NCBI GenBank assembly: GCA_035574915.1
Contig: DATLYJ010000139.1
Coordinates: 1-33,362, forward strand
DNA from: Dehalococcoidia bacterium
Lineage (GTDB): Bacteria; Chloroflexota; Dehalococcoidia; DSTF01; WHTK01
Length of the DNA: 33,362 bases
Reading direction: 5' to 3'
A program made the position numbers and the translations under genes. The notes under the pieces were generated by a model, which did not search any database, was not told the DNA's origin, and saw only the letters and a program-made list of their open reading frames with translations. Shown here in pieces: positions 23,915 through 30,970 of the stretch (positions are counted from its first letter, which is position 1; each line of letters begins with the position of its first letter).

Positions 23915-25900
23915 CTATCGGCCCCTCCGGGCTTGGTCCAGCACTCCGAGCGTCCCGCGGATCGATGGATCCGACTCGATTTCCTCGAGAGACAAGCGGG
24001 TCTTGCGGCGCCAGTTCGGCTCCTCGTTGAGGCCGGGTACGTTCTGGCGCTGGGTCTCCAGCCAGAGGTCTTCGAGCGTGGCCAACACGATGCGCGCGTC
24101 ACTCCGGCCCAGATAGGCAAGCAGGGCGTCGCGCACGGCTGCCGGGTGATCGCCGCCCTCGGGCAGCAGTCCTTCGCGGGCAAGGAGACGCTTGAGCGCG
24201 CCGTGGGCCCAGGATGACGCCTGCCACCAGGCGGCAAAGGGCGGGAGGTCGTGTGTGTTCAGGGTCGCGGCCTCGTCGCGGCGCGGCGGGCGCAGAGGCG
24301 GGTCGGACTCCGGGCCCACCTCGAAGGGCACGACGTATGTGCCGGTAATCCCGTGACGGCGGAGGGCGGCGTTCACGTACGCGGGCACGGTGCCGAGGTT
24401 CTCGCCCACCAGTTCGGTGCGGTTCAGATGCGACTCCAGGCTGAGGATCGCGTAGAGCTCTTCCGCCGGGTAGCGGACGTAGACGCCATCGCGCGCCTCG
24501 AAGCCGCGAGGGATCACGAACAGGCGGTGCAGGCCCATGACGTGGTCGATCCGCAGCCGCGTGGCGTAGATCATAGACTGGCGCATGTAGGCGATAACGT
24601 ACTGGTAGCGCTCCTCCCGGATGCCGATTGGGTGGGGTGGCGGAAACCCCCAGTCCTGGCCGGCGACTGCCAATGGGTCGGGCGGGGCCCCGGTGTTCGC
24701 TGCTTGCACGAAGCACCCGGGCCAGCGCCAGACGTCGTAGCCGGCGCGATGGACACCGAGGGGCAGGTCAAGATAGAGACCGGCGGCCTCGCGTTGATAA
24801 GCGGCGCCCACGAGCTGCTGAGAGGCGGCGAACTGGCAGTAAGCGTGATAGGCCTCGACATCGCGGTCGAAGGCGGGCTCTCCCGAGGGCCAATCATGCC
24901 AGGGGCCATTGGCCGCGGTGCGGGCGCGAAAACGCGCGTACGCAGCGACCTCTGGCCTGCTTTTCAGCATGGCCTGGAGGTCCCGCCGTCTTGTGCCCGT
25001 TACCGCCGCCGATAGCTCGCGCAGCACGAGCGCCTTCAGGGCCGCCGCGCGTGAGTAGTCGACGAGGGGCGTCGAACGCAGTCGGGCGAGCTCGCGCCGG
25101 AAGTCGGGTGAGGCGACGATCTCGCGGGCGCGCTCGCACCGTTGCATTTCCGGCAACGCTTCGACGTCAAGGAAGGCCTCGTTCCACATGAGGCGGCTTG
25201 CCGGCGAGTAAGGGCTGGGGTCGAAGACGCCTTCGCGCTCGTCGAGGAAGGCGGCAAAGAGCGGCAGCACCGCTACTTCGCCGGCGCCGAGCCCTCCGGC
25301 CCAGCGCGCGAATCGTGAGAGGTCACTGAAGTCGCCGATGCCCCAGGAGCGCGCGGAATGGAGCGCGTACAGGGGGACGAAGACGCCCCAGGCGCGGTCA
25401 TCGGGCCCGGCGTAGGCCCGCCGCGGCGCTGCGATGACCATGACGGACGTCCGGCGCGCGCGGCGGCCTGGGTAGCGGACAGTAAGGTGCAGCGTATGGT
25501 AACCAGCGTCCAGCGCCGGCAAGGGCAGGAGAAGGTGCCCGCGGCGCGCGTCCAGAGTCAGGCCGCGCGACGCGACGCGCCACTCGCGCGCGCCGTTGGA
25601 CCCGTCGAGCGCGCACTCGATGCTGGCAGCGCCAACGGCGCCGGCGCTCAGCGGCATGGCCGCGGGGCCGGGCAGCCAGACGGTGGCGATGGGCCCGGCG
25701 AGGCGGTCGGCGCGCTCCCGCTGGAGCCGCTCCAGGACCGCGGCCGCGTCGCGGACGGGTTCACCCAGCAGCGCCTCGATGGTCGCCGCGATGGCCTCCG
25801 CCGGCGGTCGCCGGAGGGTCCGGGTGGCGTCCCGGTAGGAGCGCTGGACGCCGAGGAAGGAGGCCAGGCCGGCGAGGCCCTCGCGAGAGGCGGCGGTCAT
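23915..25900 (-). CDS. malQ: 4-alpha-glucanotransferase (amylomaltase)
   Basis: A 661-residue GH77 enzyme that transfers alpha-1,4-glucan segments between maltodextrins. The catalytic nucleophile is Asp452 in RIDHVMGLHR, the acid/base is Glu500 in VGENLGTVP, and the transition-state Asp551 is in NTHDLPP. An N-terminal beta-rich extension of about 165 residues precedes the barrel (WGVFVPLYALHSARSWGIGD), as in plant DPE2 and E. coli MalQ-type enzymes rather than the short Thermus form. ATG 25900 sits 6 bases after a TACGAT box. P450 follows 55 bases downstream with its own promoter. Confidence 0.93.
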   Translation of the reverse strand: MTAASREGLAGLASFLGVQRSYRDATRTLRRPPAEAIAATIEALLGEPVRDAAAVLERLQRERADRLAGPIATVWLPGPAAMPLSAGAVGAASIECALDGSNGAREWRVASRGLTLDARRGHLLLPLPALDAGYHTLHLTVRYPGRRARRTSVMVIAAPRRAYAGPDDRAWGVFVPLYALHSARSWGIGDFSDLSRFARWAGGLGAGEVAVLPLFAAFLDEREGVFDPSPYSPASRLMWNEAFLDVEALPEMQRCERAREIVASPDFRRELARLRSTPLVDYSRAAALKALVLRELSAAVTGTRRRDLQAMLKSRPEVAAYARFRARTAANGPWHDWPSGEPAFDRDVEAYHAYCQFAASQQLVGAAYQREAAGLYLDLPLGVHRAGYDVWRWPGCFVQAANTGAPPDPLAVAGQDWGFPPPHPIGIREERYQYVIAYMRQSMIYATRLRIDHVMGLHRLFVIPRGFEARDGVYVRYPAEELYAILSLESHLNRTELVGENLGTVPAYVNAALRRHGITGTYVVPFEVGPESDPPLRPPRRDEAATLNTHDLPPFAAWWQASSWAHGALKRLLAREGLLPEGGDHPAAVRDALLAYLGRSDARIVLATLEDLWLETQRQNVPGLNEEPNWRRKTRLSLEEIESDPSIRGTLGVLDQARRGR

Positions 25901-25906
25901 GGGGCC

Positions 25907-25912
25907 ATCGTA
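25907..25912 (-). promoter_or_regulatory. -10 box TACGAT, probable leaderless promoter of malQ
   Basis: On the minus strand TACGAT, then GGCCCC, then the malQ ATG: a 6-base gap and no ribosome binding site. The site is back to back with the ssrA promoter. Confidence 0.5.
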
Positions 25913-25944
25913 TGCGAAGGCGCCTTTCGAGTCTGGAGGCCTGC

Positions 25945-25950
25945 TATAAT
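25945..25950 (+). promoter_or_regulatory. -10 of ssrA promoter (TGCTATAAT)
   Basis: A perfect TATAAT with an extended TGC lies 9 bases before the mature tmRNA 5' end. The -35 region is weak. Confidence 0.65.
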
Positions 25951-25959
25951 CAAGTACGC

Positions 25960-26314
25960 GGGGACGACAGGTTTCGACAGGGAACGCCGGACCCGGATTG
26001 CAGGCCGAGGGTGCCGTCAGCCTCGTTAATCACGGTGGCAAAAAGTAACTGGCGAACGTGAACTCGCCCTCGCCGCTTAATTAAGCGGTGACGTCGGCCT
26101 CCGCCTCACCCCGATGGGCGGAGAACCGGCGACGCAATGTCGGGGTGCTGCGCCGGCGACGTCGATAGCTGGCGCCGAAGACCATCGACAAGGCCGCGTT
26201 CTGAGCCCGCCGGCCGGCGTGGGCGCGGCGAGACCAAAAGGCCGGACAAGCCTGTAGCAGATCCCGGACGGTCTTCCTCTGGACGGGGGGTTCGATTCCC
26301 CCCCGTCTCCACCA
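25960..26314 (+). ncRNA. ssrA: transfer-messenger RNA (tmRNA), one-piece
   Basis: A 355-base tmRNA that rescues stalled ribosomes. The 5' end GGGGACG (25960-25966) pairs with CGTCTCC (26304-26310) as the acceptor stem, followed by A and an encoded CCA (26312-26314). The D-like loop (ACAGGTTTCGACAGGG) and T arm (TTCGATT at 26291-26297 between G and C runs) are standard. The tag frame starts at GGC 26051 and encodes GERELALAA, ending at TAA 26078-26080 with a further TAA at 26082-26084. The resume codon is Gly, not the common Ala. The 3' end is the attachment point of the downstream mobile island, and the island's recombinase frame reads antisense through it. Confidence 0.96.
26051..26077 (+). 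other. tmRNA proteolysis tag coding segment
   Basis: Nine codons from GGC to GCT encode GERELALAA, ending in the ALAA degron recognised by ClpXP-type proteases. Adjacent frames are interrupted or lack the ALAA end. Dehalococcoides, from memory, has GERELVLAG. Confidence 0.85.
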
Positions 26315-27766
26315 TCTCCAAACGTCTCCACGGGCCTGTTCTTCGGGGCTCACCAGGTAGACGCACGAGCCGCTTCTCCTGACTGCTACCGATAGCAGCG
26401 CGCGAAAAGCTGGCGTGGGCACGATAGCGCCGATCAGCTTGGAGTCGAGGTCAAGGTAGGCCCGCTCAATCAGCGGCGCCAAGAGCCTACGACGTTCCTC
26501 CTCGGTTGCCTCCTTCCACAGTTGGTCCAGGTTTGCAAGCAGGTTGGCCGCGACCGTCGAGTCCACGGAGGTGCTGCCGCTGGCCTCGAGGATCTGGGCA
26601 TCGATTCGAGCGAGTCTTGCTTGGTAGGTGCGTTCGGGTATCTCGAGATTCACATAAGCGGCGGCCAGGCGGCGACGCTGCTCTCGCAGGTCGTCTAAGT
26701 TCGCACCACTCGGCACACGGCATGCGCCTTGGGCGATGAGCTCGCGCCAGTTTGGGGGAAGTTCGAGGGACGTGACGATCCGTTGAATTTGAGAGTCGAA
26801 TGAGTGGGCCATGGCCGAGCGGCCGTTGGTCGGGCAATCGTTGGCATGGCGCTCGCGGTACATAGGGGCGCCAAAGCGGTGGCGGTCGGACTGCAAGGCT
26901 TGACCGCAGTGACCGCAGGCCGCGATGCCTTGAAGCAGGCCCGCCGGCCCGGAAGTGCGCCTGGGAACAGGCAGGCGCCTGCGTGCTTGGACGGCGTCGA
27001 AGAGCTCCTGAGAAACGATGGGCTGGTGGTTACCCTCCAGTACCCTGCCCTTGTAGCGAAAGCTGCCGACGTAAAAGGGATTGGCGAGGAGGTCCTTGAG
27101 GGCGTGGGCGGTGAAGTTCCTGCGCTCGCGGGTGCGGAAACCCTGGGCGTTGAGGCGACGAGCGATTTCCCCGTAACTGGCGCCGGCCGCGCGGGCCTCG
27201 AAGGCCTCATGCATAGCCCGCGCCTCCTCCGGGACGGGGACCGGCGTCGCGCCGGGCTCAGGCGCGCGGTAGGCCCAAGGCAGCGGGCCAGGCGCGCGGC
27301 CCTGCTCAGCCTGGAAGCGCTTTACCTTGCTGACGTGGAAGCCCAACTGCTCGGAGAAGTACTGGGCGAAGGCACCCATCAAGGTCAGAAGGAGCCGGCC
27401 TTGAGGGGTGGTGAAGTCGGCGTACTCCTCCTGACAGCTCACGAACCCGAGATCGGACTTCCCGAGTATCTGGAGGGCCTGACACTGGGTCAGGATGTTG
27501 CGCGCCCAGCGGTCGACGCTGTGCACGACGACAACGTCGAACTTCCCTCGGGGAGCGTCGTCGAGCAGGCGCCGCAGTTCTGGCCTCTTCTCGATTTTGT
27601 CTGAGCGCGCACTCCTTCCCGGTTCGACATACACCTCGACAAGGTCGTAATCGCGCTTGCGACATAGGGCCCGAATCCCGGCTTCCTGCGCTTCGAGTGA
27701 GGCGCCTTCGACCTGCTTCTTGCCGGAAACACGGACGTAGCCAACGGCACGAAGTCTAGGAGCCAT
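26081..27766 (-). CDS. large serine recombinase (integrase), 3' end antisense to ssrA
   Basis: A 561-codon serine recombinase. The N-terminal resolvase domain starts YVRVSGKKQ with catalytic Ser14 and Arg12, and continues with VVVHSVDRWARN and LLLTLMGAFAQ. The Recombinase domain (about 165-270) shows ANPFYVGSFRYKGR. Next comes a reduced zinc ribbon (CGHCGQAL, then DCP) and a coiled-coil stretch (about 345-440). The normal end of the family is near residue 470. From about residue 484 the frame enters the ssrA 3' end and runs antisense to it, giving a basic tail (YRRRRRSTPTLRRR) before the stop at 26081. Its ATG overlaps the stop of the 51-residue upstream gene. It is presumably the island's integrase. 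Confidence 0.92.
   Translation of the reverse strand: MAPRLRAVGYVRVSGKKQVEGASLEAQEAGIRALCRKRDYDLVEVYVEPGRSARSDKIEKRPELRRLLDDAPRGKFDVVVVHSVDRWARNILTQCQALQILGKSDLGFVSCQEEYADFTTPQGRLLLTLMGAFAQYFSEQLGFHVSKVKRFQAEQGRAPGPLPWAYRAPEPGATPVPVPEEARAMHEAFEARAAGASYGEIARRLNAQGFRTRERRNFTAHALKDLLANPFYVGSFRYKGRVLEGNHQPIVSQELFDAVQARRRLPVPRRTSGPAGLLQGIAACGHCGQALQSDRHRFGAPMYRERHANDCPTNGRSAMAHSFDSQIQRIVTSLELPPNWRELIAQGACRVPSGANLDDLREQRRRLAAAYVNLEIPERTYQARLARIDAQILEASGSTSVDSTVAANLLANLDQLWKEATEEERRRLLAPLIERAYLDLDSKLIGAIVPTPAFRALLSVAVRRSGSCVYLVSPEEQARGDVWRWWRRGGIEPPVQRKTVRDLLQACPAFWSRRAHAGRRAQNAALSMVFGASYRRRRRSTPTLRRRFSAHRGEAEADVTA
26304..26330. repeat. candidate attachment junction with three TCTCCA copies
   Basis: TCTCCA occurs at 26306-26311 (ssrA end), 26315-26320 and 26325-26330, 9 and 10 bases apart. 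The first and third are part of CGTCTCCAC (26304-26312 and 26323-26331), so nine bases of the ssrA 3' end are repeated inside the element. This is the probable chromosome-island boundary. The other end is outside the window. Confidence 0.5.
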
Positions 27767-27911
27767 TCGACCGCCTCAGGAGGATCGCCCTCACGACCTC
27801 GGCCCAGGTGGTGAGCAGGTACTCGACCTCGGGTCCCTTGAGGGCGACTTGCCCTTGGTCCTTACCATTGCGGACCAATACACGCTCTCTCACGGCCCGG
27901 GAGTCAACCAT
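27756..27911 (-). CDS. small protein of 51 residues, overlapping both neighbours
   Basis: Not recognised. ATG 27911 lies inside the last codons of the XRE gene (8-base overlap), and its TAG lies inside the first codons of the recombinase (11-base overlap). The product begins MVDSRAVRERVLVRNGKDQG and ends ILLRRSNGS: a charged N-terminal half and a hydrophobic-amphipathic helix (EYLLTTWAEVVRAILLRR). Exact nesting between two real genes argues that it is translated and couples their expression. It might be a recombination directionality factor or a regulator, but there is no motif evidence. Confidence 0.6.
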   Translation of the reverse strand: MVDSRAVRERVLVRNGKDQGQVALKGPEVEYLLTTWAEVVRAILLRRSNGS

Positions 27912-28140
27912 CGAGCTCGATCTCCTCGAAGAGCTTGTCGAAGTCATCGCGCGGGAAGGCGGCTGTTATTCGTGCGCGAGTCTTGGGGCCGGCGTTGCGC
28001 TTGCCGGAGAGGAGCTGGGACATGAAGCCGGAGGAGATACCGCAGCGCCGTGCCAGGTCGTTCTGGGAGACGTTTCTTCGGGCCATCCACCTCAGAAACG
28101 CCTGGCGGCGCACGCGGAACTGGTAAAATGTCCTAGCCAT
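27904..28140 (-). CDS. XRE-family HTH regulator, 78 residues
   Basis: A compact Cro/C1-type helix-turn-helix protein: FLRWMARRNVSQNDLARRCG is the first part of the HTH, and SSGFMSQLLSGKRNAGPKTR is the recognition helix and turn. There is no extra domain. It is first in an overlapping three-gene minus-strand unit ending in the serine recombinase, so it probably controls that unit or the lysogeny-like state of the island. A TATACT -10 (28162-28167) lies upstream. It is divergent from a second XRE gene. Confidence 0.85.
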   Translation of the reverse strand: MARTFYQFRVRRQAFLRWMARRNVSQNDLARRCGISSGFMSQLLSGKRNAGPKTRARITAAFPRDDFDKLFEEIELDG

Positions 28141-28161
28141 TGAACGCCCAGTCTCGTCGAA

Positions 28162-28236
28162 AGTATAGGGCCGCTAGCTGCAGGTTGCATAGCCCGCTTG
28201 CAAACGCTTGCTACGACAGCACTGAGGTGTTACGCT
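28162..28236. promoter_or_regulatory. divergent promoter-operator of the two XRE genes
   Basis: Minus strand: TATACT (28162-28167) for the 78-residue regulator. Plus strand: extended -10 TGTTACGCT (hexamer 28231-28236) and TTGCTA (28208-28213) 17 bases upstream; the start codon 28243 is 6 bases after the hexamer. CGCTTGC occurs at 28195-28201 and 28205-28211, one helical turn apart and overlapping the plus-strand -35; ACGCTT recurs at 28232-28237. These are candidate operators. Confidence 0.55.
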
Positions 28237-28242
28237 TCAGTC

Positions 28243-28641
28243 ATGACTAAGGTGCCCCAGCTGGCTCAACTCCTCACCGACCTGCGCACGCGTGCCGGCC
28301 TGAGCCTGCGCGAGGTGGAGCAGAGGACCGGAGGTGTGGTGTCTAACGTCTACCTCTCGCAACTGGAGCACGGGCGCCGGACCGAGCCCAATCCGCGGAT
28401 ACTTGTCGCCCTCGCCCGCGTGTACGGACGGCCGGTAGGCGAACTCTTCGAGGCAGCCGGCTACGTAGACGCGCCTTCAGCGACCGAGGTGGACGTTGCG
28501 TTCGAACAGGTGATCGCGGACCCCAAGTTCCAGTTCGGCACGCGGTTCAAAGGCGAACTCGACCAGGCCAGCAAACGCGCGATCATCGAGCTCTACGAGA
28601 GCGCGACCAACAAAAGGCTGTTGAAAGGTGAGGGCGAGTAA
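28243..28641 (+). CDS. XRE-family HTH regulator (ImmR-like)
   Basis: A 132-residue repressor from ATG 28243. The HTH covers about residues 8-62 (LLTDLRTRAGLSLREVEQRT, then NVYLSQLEHGRR). A 60-residue C-terminal region continues with FEQVIADPKFQFGTRFKGEL. The frame is open to 28198, but the promoter hexamer lies downstream of that point, so the ATG at 28243 is preferred, probably on a leaderless message. The stop overlaps the next gene's GTG by 14 bases. This is the usual arrangement of an XRE repressor with its ImmA/IrrE-type partner in integrative elements. Confidence 0.85.
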   Translation: MTKVPQLAQLLTDLRTRAGLSLREVEQRTGGVVSNVYLSQLEHGRRTEPNPRILVALARVYGRPVGELFEAAGYVDAPSATEVDVAFEQVIADPKFQFGTRFKGELDQASKRAIIELYESATNKRLLKGEGE

Positions 28642-29770
28642 CTCGCTCTTCGCCCTCGAGGACTTCGCCCGGAACTACATCCGGCCTTACAGCCACCACT
28701 CAGAGATTCGAACTGAACACCTGGTTGAGACGTTCCGGCAGTTCTACGGACTGCCGCCGTTTCCAGACGCCTCTGACCTCCGCCAGGTGTGCGCAAGGCT
28801 GGGGATCACGATCACCGCGCTCCCGGAGGCGCCTGAAGGTCTCATTGCCGTAAACACCTGGCACGACGAGTCGCCAACCATTCATGTCCGGCCCGACGCC
28901 AGCATGAAGCAGTGGGAGACGACAATCCCTCACGAGATACGCGAAGTCCTGGAGAACGCGTTCAAGCGGGCGAAACCCAAGGGCTATGCGGGCCTGGACA
29001 CCCATGACAACCGCGCCATGAACGGCAAGTCCGACCGCTTCGCCGGTCACCTTCTCATGCAGAGCGAAGCAACGCATGAGCGCCTGTGGGAGCTTGGATT
29101 CGACCTGCCGCGTTTCGCCTCGGAGAGGGGCCGGTCGTTGTCGTCCGTAGTCGTGCGCCTGCAGGAGCTGTATTCCAAGAGTTCCTCGTCCGCGGGCCCG
29201 GTGGGCGGTGTCTGGCTCTTCGAGGCCCCGTGGCGGCTCGTGGCCAGGGGGCGGGCAAGCGCGTCAGACCTCGTTATCCGCCAACGAGCCCACATCAAGG
29301 GCTTCTCGCTTAGTAAGAGAGGACCCCATGCCCTCTTCCTCGAGCACGGACTACTTCCTCGCAGAGAGTTGAGCGCGGCGCAGTATGCCCTGACGGAGGC
29401 CGCAATCGAGGTAGGCCGCCCAGTCATGATCGAAATCGACCGTGGCGCACTATTCGACGGCGAGAATTACTTCGTCATCGCGGAGCCGTTCTTCGTTCGC
29501 TGGGTCCCATGGCGGGTCTTGGTATTCGCCGTCCGCGACGACTCGCTCTGGATTCTCGCCCCGTGGATTGACCGGCTGGGCGTGGAGGTGACCGATCGGT
29601 TTGTCCAGTTCGAGGATTGGCTAAATTCTCGACCAGGGTTCATAGTCGCTCGCACGCCGCGTCAGTTCGAACGCCGTCTCCGGCAGCGGCCCGAGGTTCA
29701 AACGCAGTACTACCCAGCGCCCCTACGCGAATCGTCCGTCCCCGGGACTGCGGCCCCAGTCCGAACCTGA
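28628..29770 (+). CDS. ImmA/IrrE-like protein with degenerate metal motif
   Basis: A 380-residue protein starting at GTG 28628, inside the end of the XRE gene. Residues about 20-180 resemble ImmA/IrrE (DUF955) proteases. The candidate metal helix is TIPHEIREVLENAF, where the family has HEXXH, so the second His is Glu. The later family element usually reading EANxFAAxLLMP appears as KSDRFAGHLLMQ, losing the usual acidic ligand. The remaining ~200 residues form a beta-rich domain (GVWLFEAPWRLVARG, VLVFAVRDDSLWILAPW) that I do not recognise. ImmA proteins cleave the adjacent repressor on DNA damage. Here activity is uncertain; the protein may sense or bind instead. The gene converges on the tyrosine recombinase, 4 bases away. 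Confidence 0.7.
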   Translation: MRASNSLFALEDFARNYIRPYSHHSEIRTEHLVETFRQFYGLPPFPDASDLRQVCARLGITITALPEAPEGLIAVNTWHDESPTIHVRPDASMKQWETTIPHEIREVLENAFKRAKPKGYAGLDTHDNRAMNGKSDRFAGHLLMQSEATHERLWELGFDLPRFASERGRSLSSVVVRLQELYSKSSSSAGPVGGVWLFEAPWRLVARGRASASDLVIRQRAHIKGFSLSKRGPHALFLEHGLLPRRELSAAQYALTEAAIEVGRPVMIEIDRGALFDGENYFVIAEPFFVRWVPWRVLVFAVRDDSLWILAPWIDRLGVEVTDRFVQFEDWLNSRPGFIVARTPRQFERRLRQRPEVQTQYYPAPLRESSVPGTAAPVRT

Positions 29771-29774
29771 CAGG

Positions 29775-30701
29775 TCAGATTCCAAGGGCCTCCGCCACCT
29801 TCGCCCAGCCCCGGTCCTCCTGTCCCTCCAGCCGGCGCAGGTAAGTGGTCGTGACGGCCAGGCTCGAATGGTCGAGGAACCGGCTCACCTCCTCGACGGA
29901 CTCGCCCGCGTCCCGGCGCAGCTTGGCCGCCGAGTGGCGGAAGATGTGCACGCCGGCTTGCGGCAGGCCAGCCTTCTGCAGGTAGCGGCGCAGGTTGGCG
30001 TAGAAGGTGCCGCCCGTGATGCCGCGCCCGTCCGCGAGAGACGGCCACAAAGAGTCGCCCGGCGCCATCGTCGCGAGGTCGCGCCCAGACGCCGCCAGCC
30101 AGGCCCGCAGCGCCTCCAGCGCCGGCTGCGGCAGCTCTCGCCGCCCGGTCTTGCCGCCCTTGCCGCGGTAGGCGTAGTAGCAGGTCGCGCCCTCGAAGCT
30201 CAGGTCGCCGGCCGTCAGGCCCAGGACCTCGGAGCGGCGCCGGCCGGTGAAGGTGAGGAACAGGATGATCGCCCGGTCCCGCAGCCCGACGGGCGTCTCC
30301 GGGACAACGGCGAGCAGGCGGCGGATGTCGTCCGCTGTCAGGCCCCTGGGGTTCGAGGGTGAGACGCGCGGGCGCTCGATGGCGTCGCAGGGGTTTGAGG
30401 CGACGACCTTCATCCTGATGAGGAAGCGGTAGTAGCTGCTCAGGCAGGCCAACCGGGCGGCGATGGTGATCGAGGAGGGCTGCTTGCCGGAGAGGCCGCT
30501 GCCATAGGCCCAGGCGAAGGCGTCGGCACTGGTGACCTGGTCAGGCGTCTTCGCGGCGCGGCCGAAGAACTCGTTCAGCATGCGCGAGTAGGCCTGGACG
30601 GTGCGCAGCGAGCCGGAGCGGCGCTGCTTCTCGGCCAGGAAGGCGTAGAGGGTGCGGTCCCAGCCGGAGGCGGATTCGTCGAGGTAGGCGATGGCGGTCA
30701 T
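29775..30701 (-). CDS. tyrosine recombinase/integrase, XerC/D-like
   Basis: A 308-residue recombinase. ATG 30699-30701 is chosen over GTG 30705-30707 because AAAGGAG (30710-30716) is 8 bases from the ATG but only 2 from the GTG. The N-terminal SAM-like core-binding domain spans about 15-105. All catalytic residues are present: Arg155 (TGRRRSE), Lys181 (RGKGGK), His252 and Arg255 (HIFRH), His278 (FLDHSS) and the nucleophile Tyr287 (TTTYL). The lack of an arm-binding domain suggests a Xer-like or transposon-type enzyme. It is the second recombinase class in the island, so the region may be composite. Confidence 0.92.
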   Translation of the reverse strand: MTAIAYLDESASGWDRTLYAFLAEKQRRSGSLRTVQAYSRMLNEFFGRAAKTPDQVTSADAFAWAYGSGLSGKQPSSITIAARLACLSSYYRFLIRMKVVASNPCDAIERPRVSPSNPRGLTADDIRRLLAVVPETPVGLRDRAIILFLTFTGRRRSEVLGLTAGDLSFEGATCYYAYRGKGGKTGRRELPQPALEALRAWLAASGRDLATMAPGDSLWPSLADGRGITGGTFYANLRRYLQKAGLPQAGVHIFRHSAAKLRRDAGESVEEVSRFLDHSSLAVTTTYLRRLEGQEDRGWAKVAEALGI

Positions 30702-30769
30702 GAGCACGACTCCTTTCTTGAGGTCGTGCTATACACGCGTAGTCTCACTAACGAGTCAAGCCTTGCAAG

Positions 30770-30970
30770 CTACTGGTTGAAGTTCGTCCCCTCGAGTGGG
30801 CGCTCACACCCCTCACGCCTGACTCCTTCGTCCCCGAAGACCACCCCATCCGCGCCCAGCGCCGCCTCGCCGACGCGGCGCTGGCCAGACTCTCGCCCAC
30901 CTTCAGGACGATGTACGCGGCCCTTTTCATTCGTGGTCGCGGCGAAACGCCATGGTCAAACTGCTGCTAG
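30770..30970 (+). pseudogene. transposase N-terminal remnant (IS1182/IS5-like)
   Basis: Reading from about 30770, the frame gives LTPDSFVPEDHPIRAQRRL, then ADAALARLSPTFRTMYA, which matches the conserved N-terminal block of IS1182/IS5-group DDE transposases. The match ends near 30920, and the frame stops at TAG 30968-30970. No catalytic domain, start codon or terminal inverted repeats are seen. It is an old fragment, typical of a site with repeated insertions. Confidence 0.6.
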
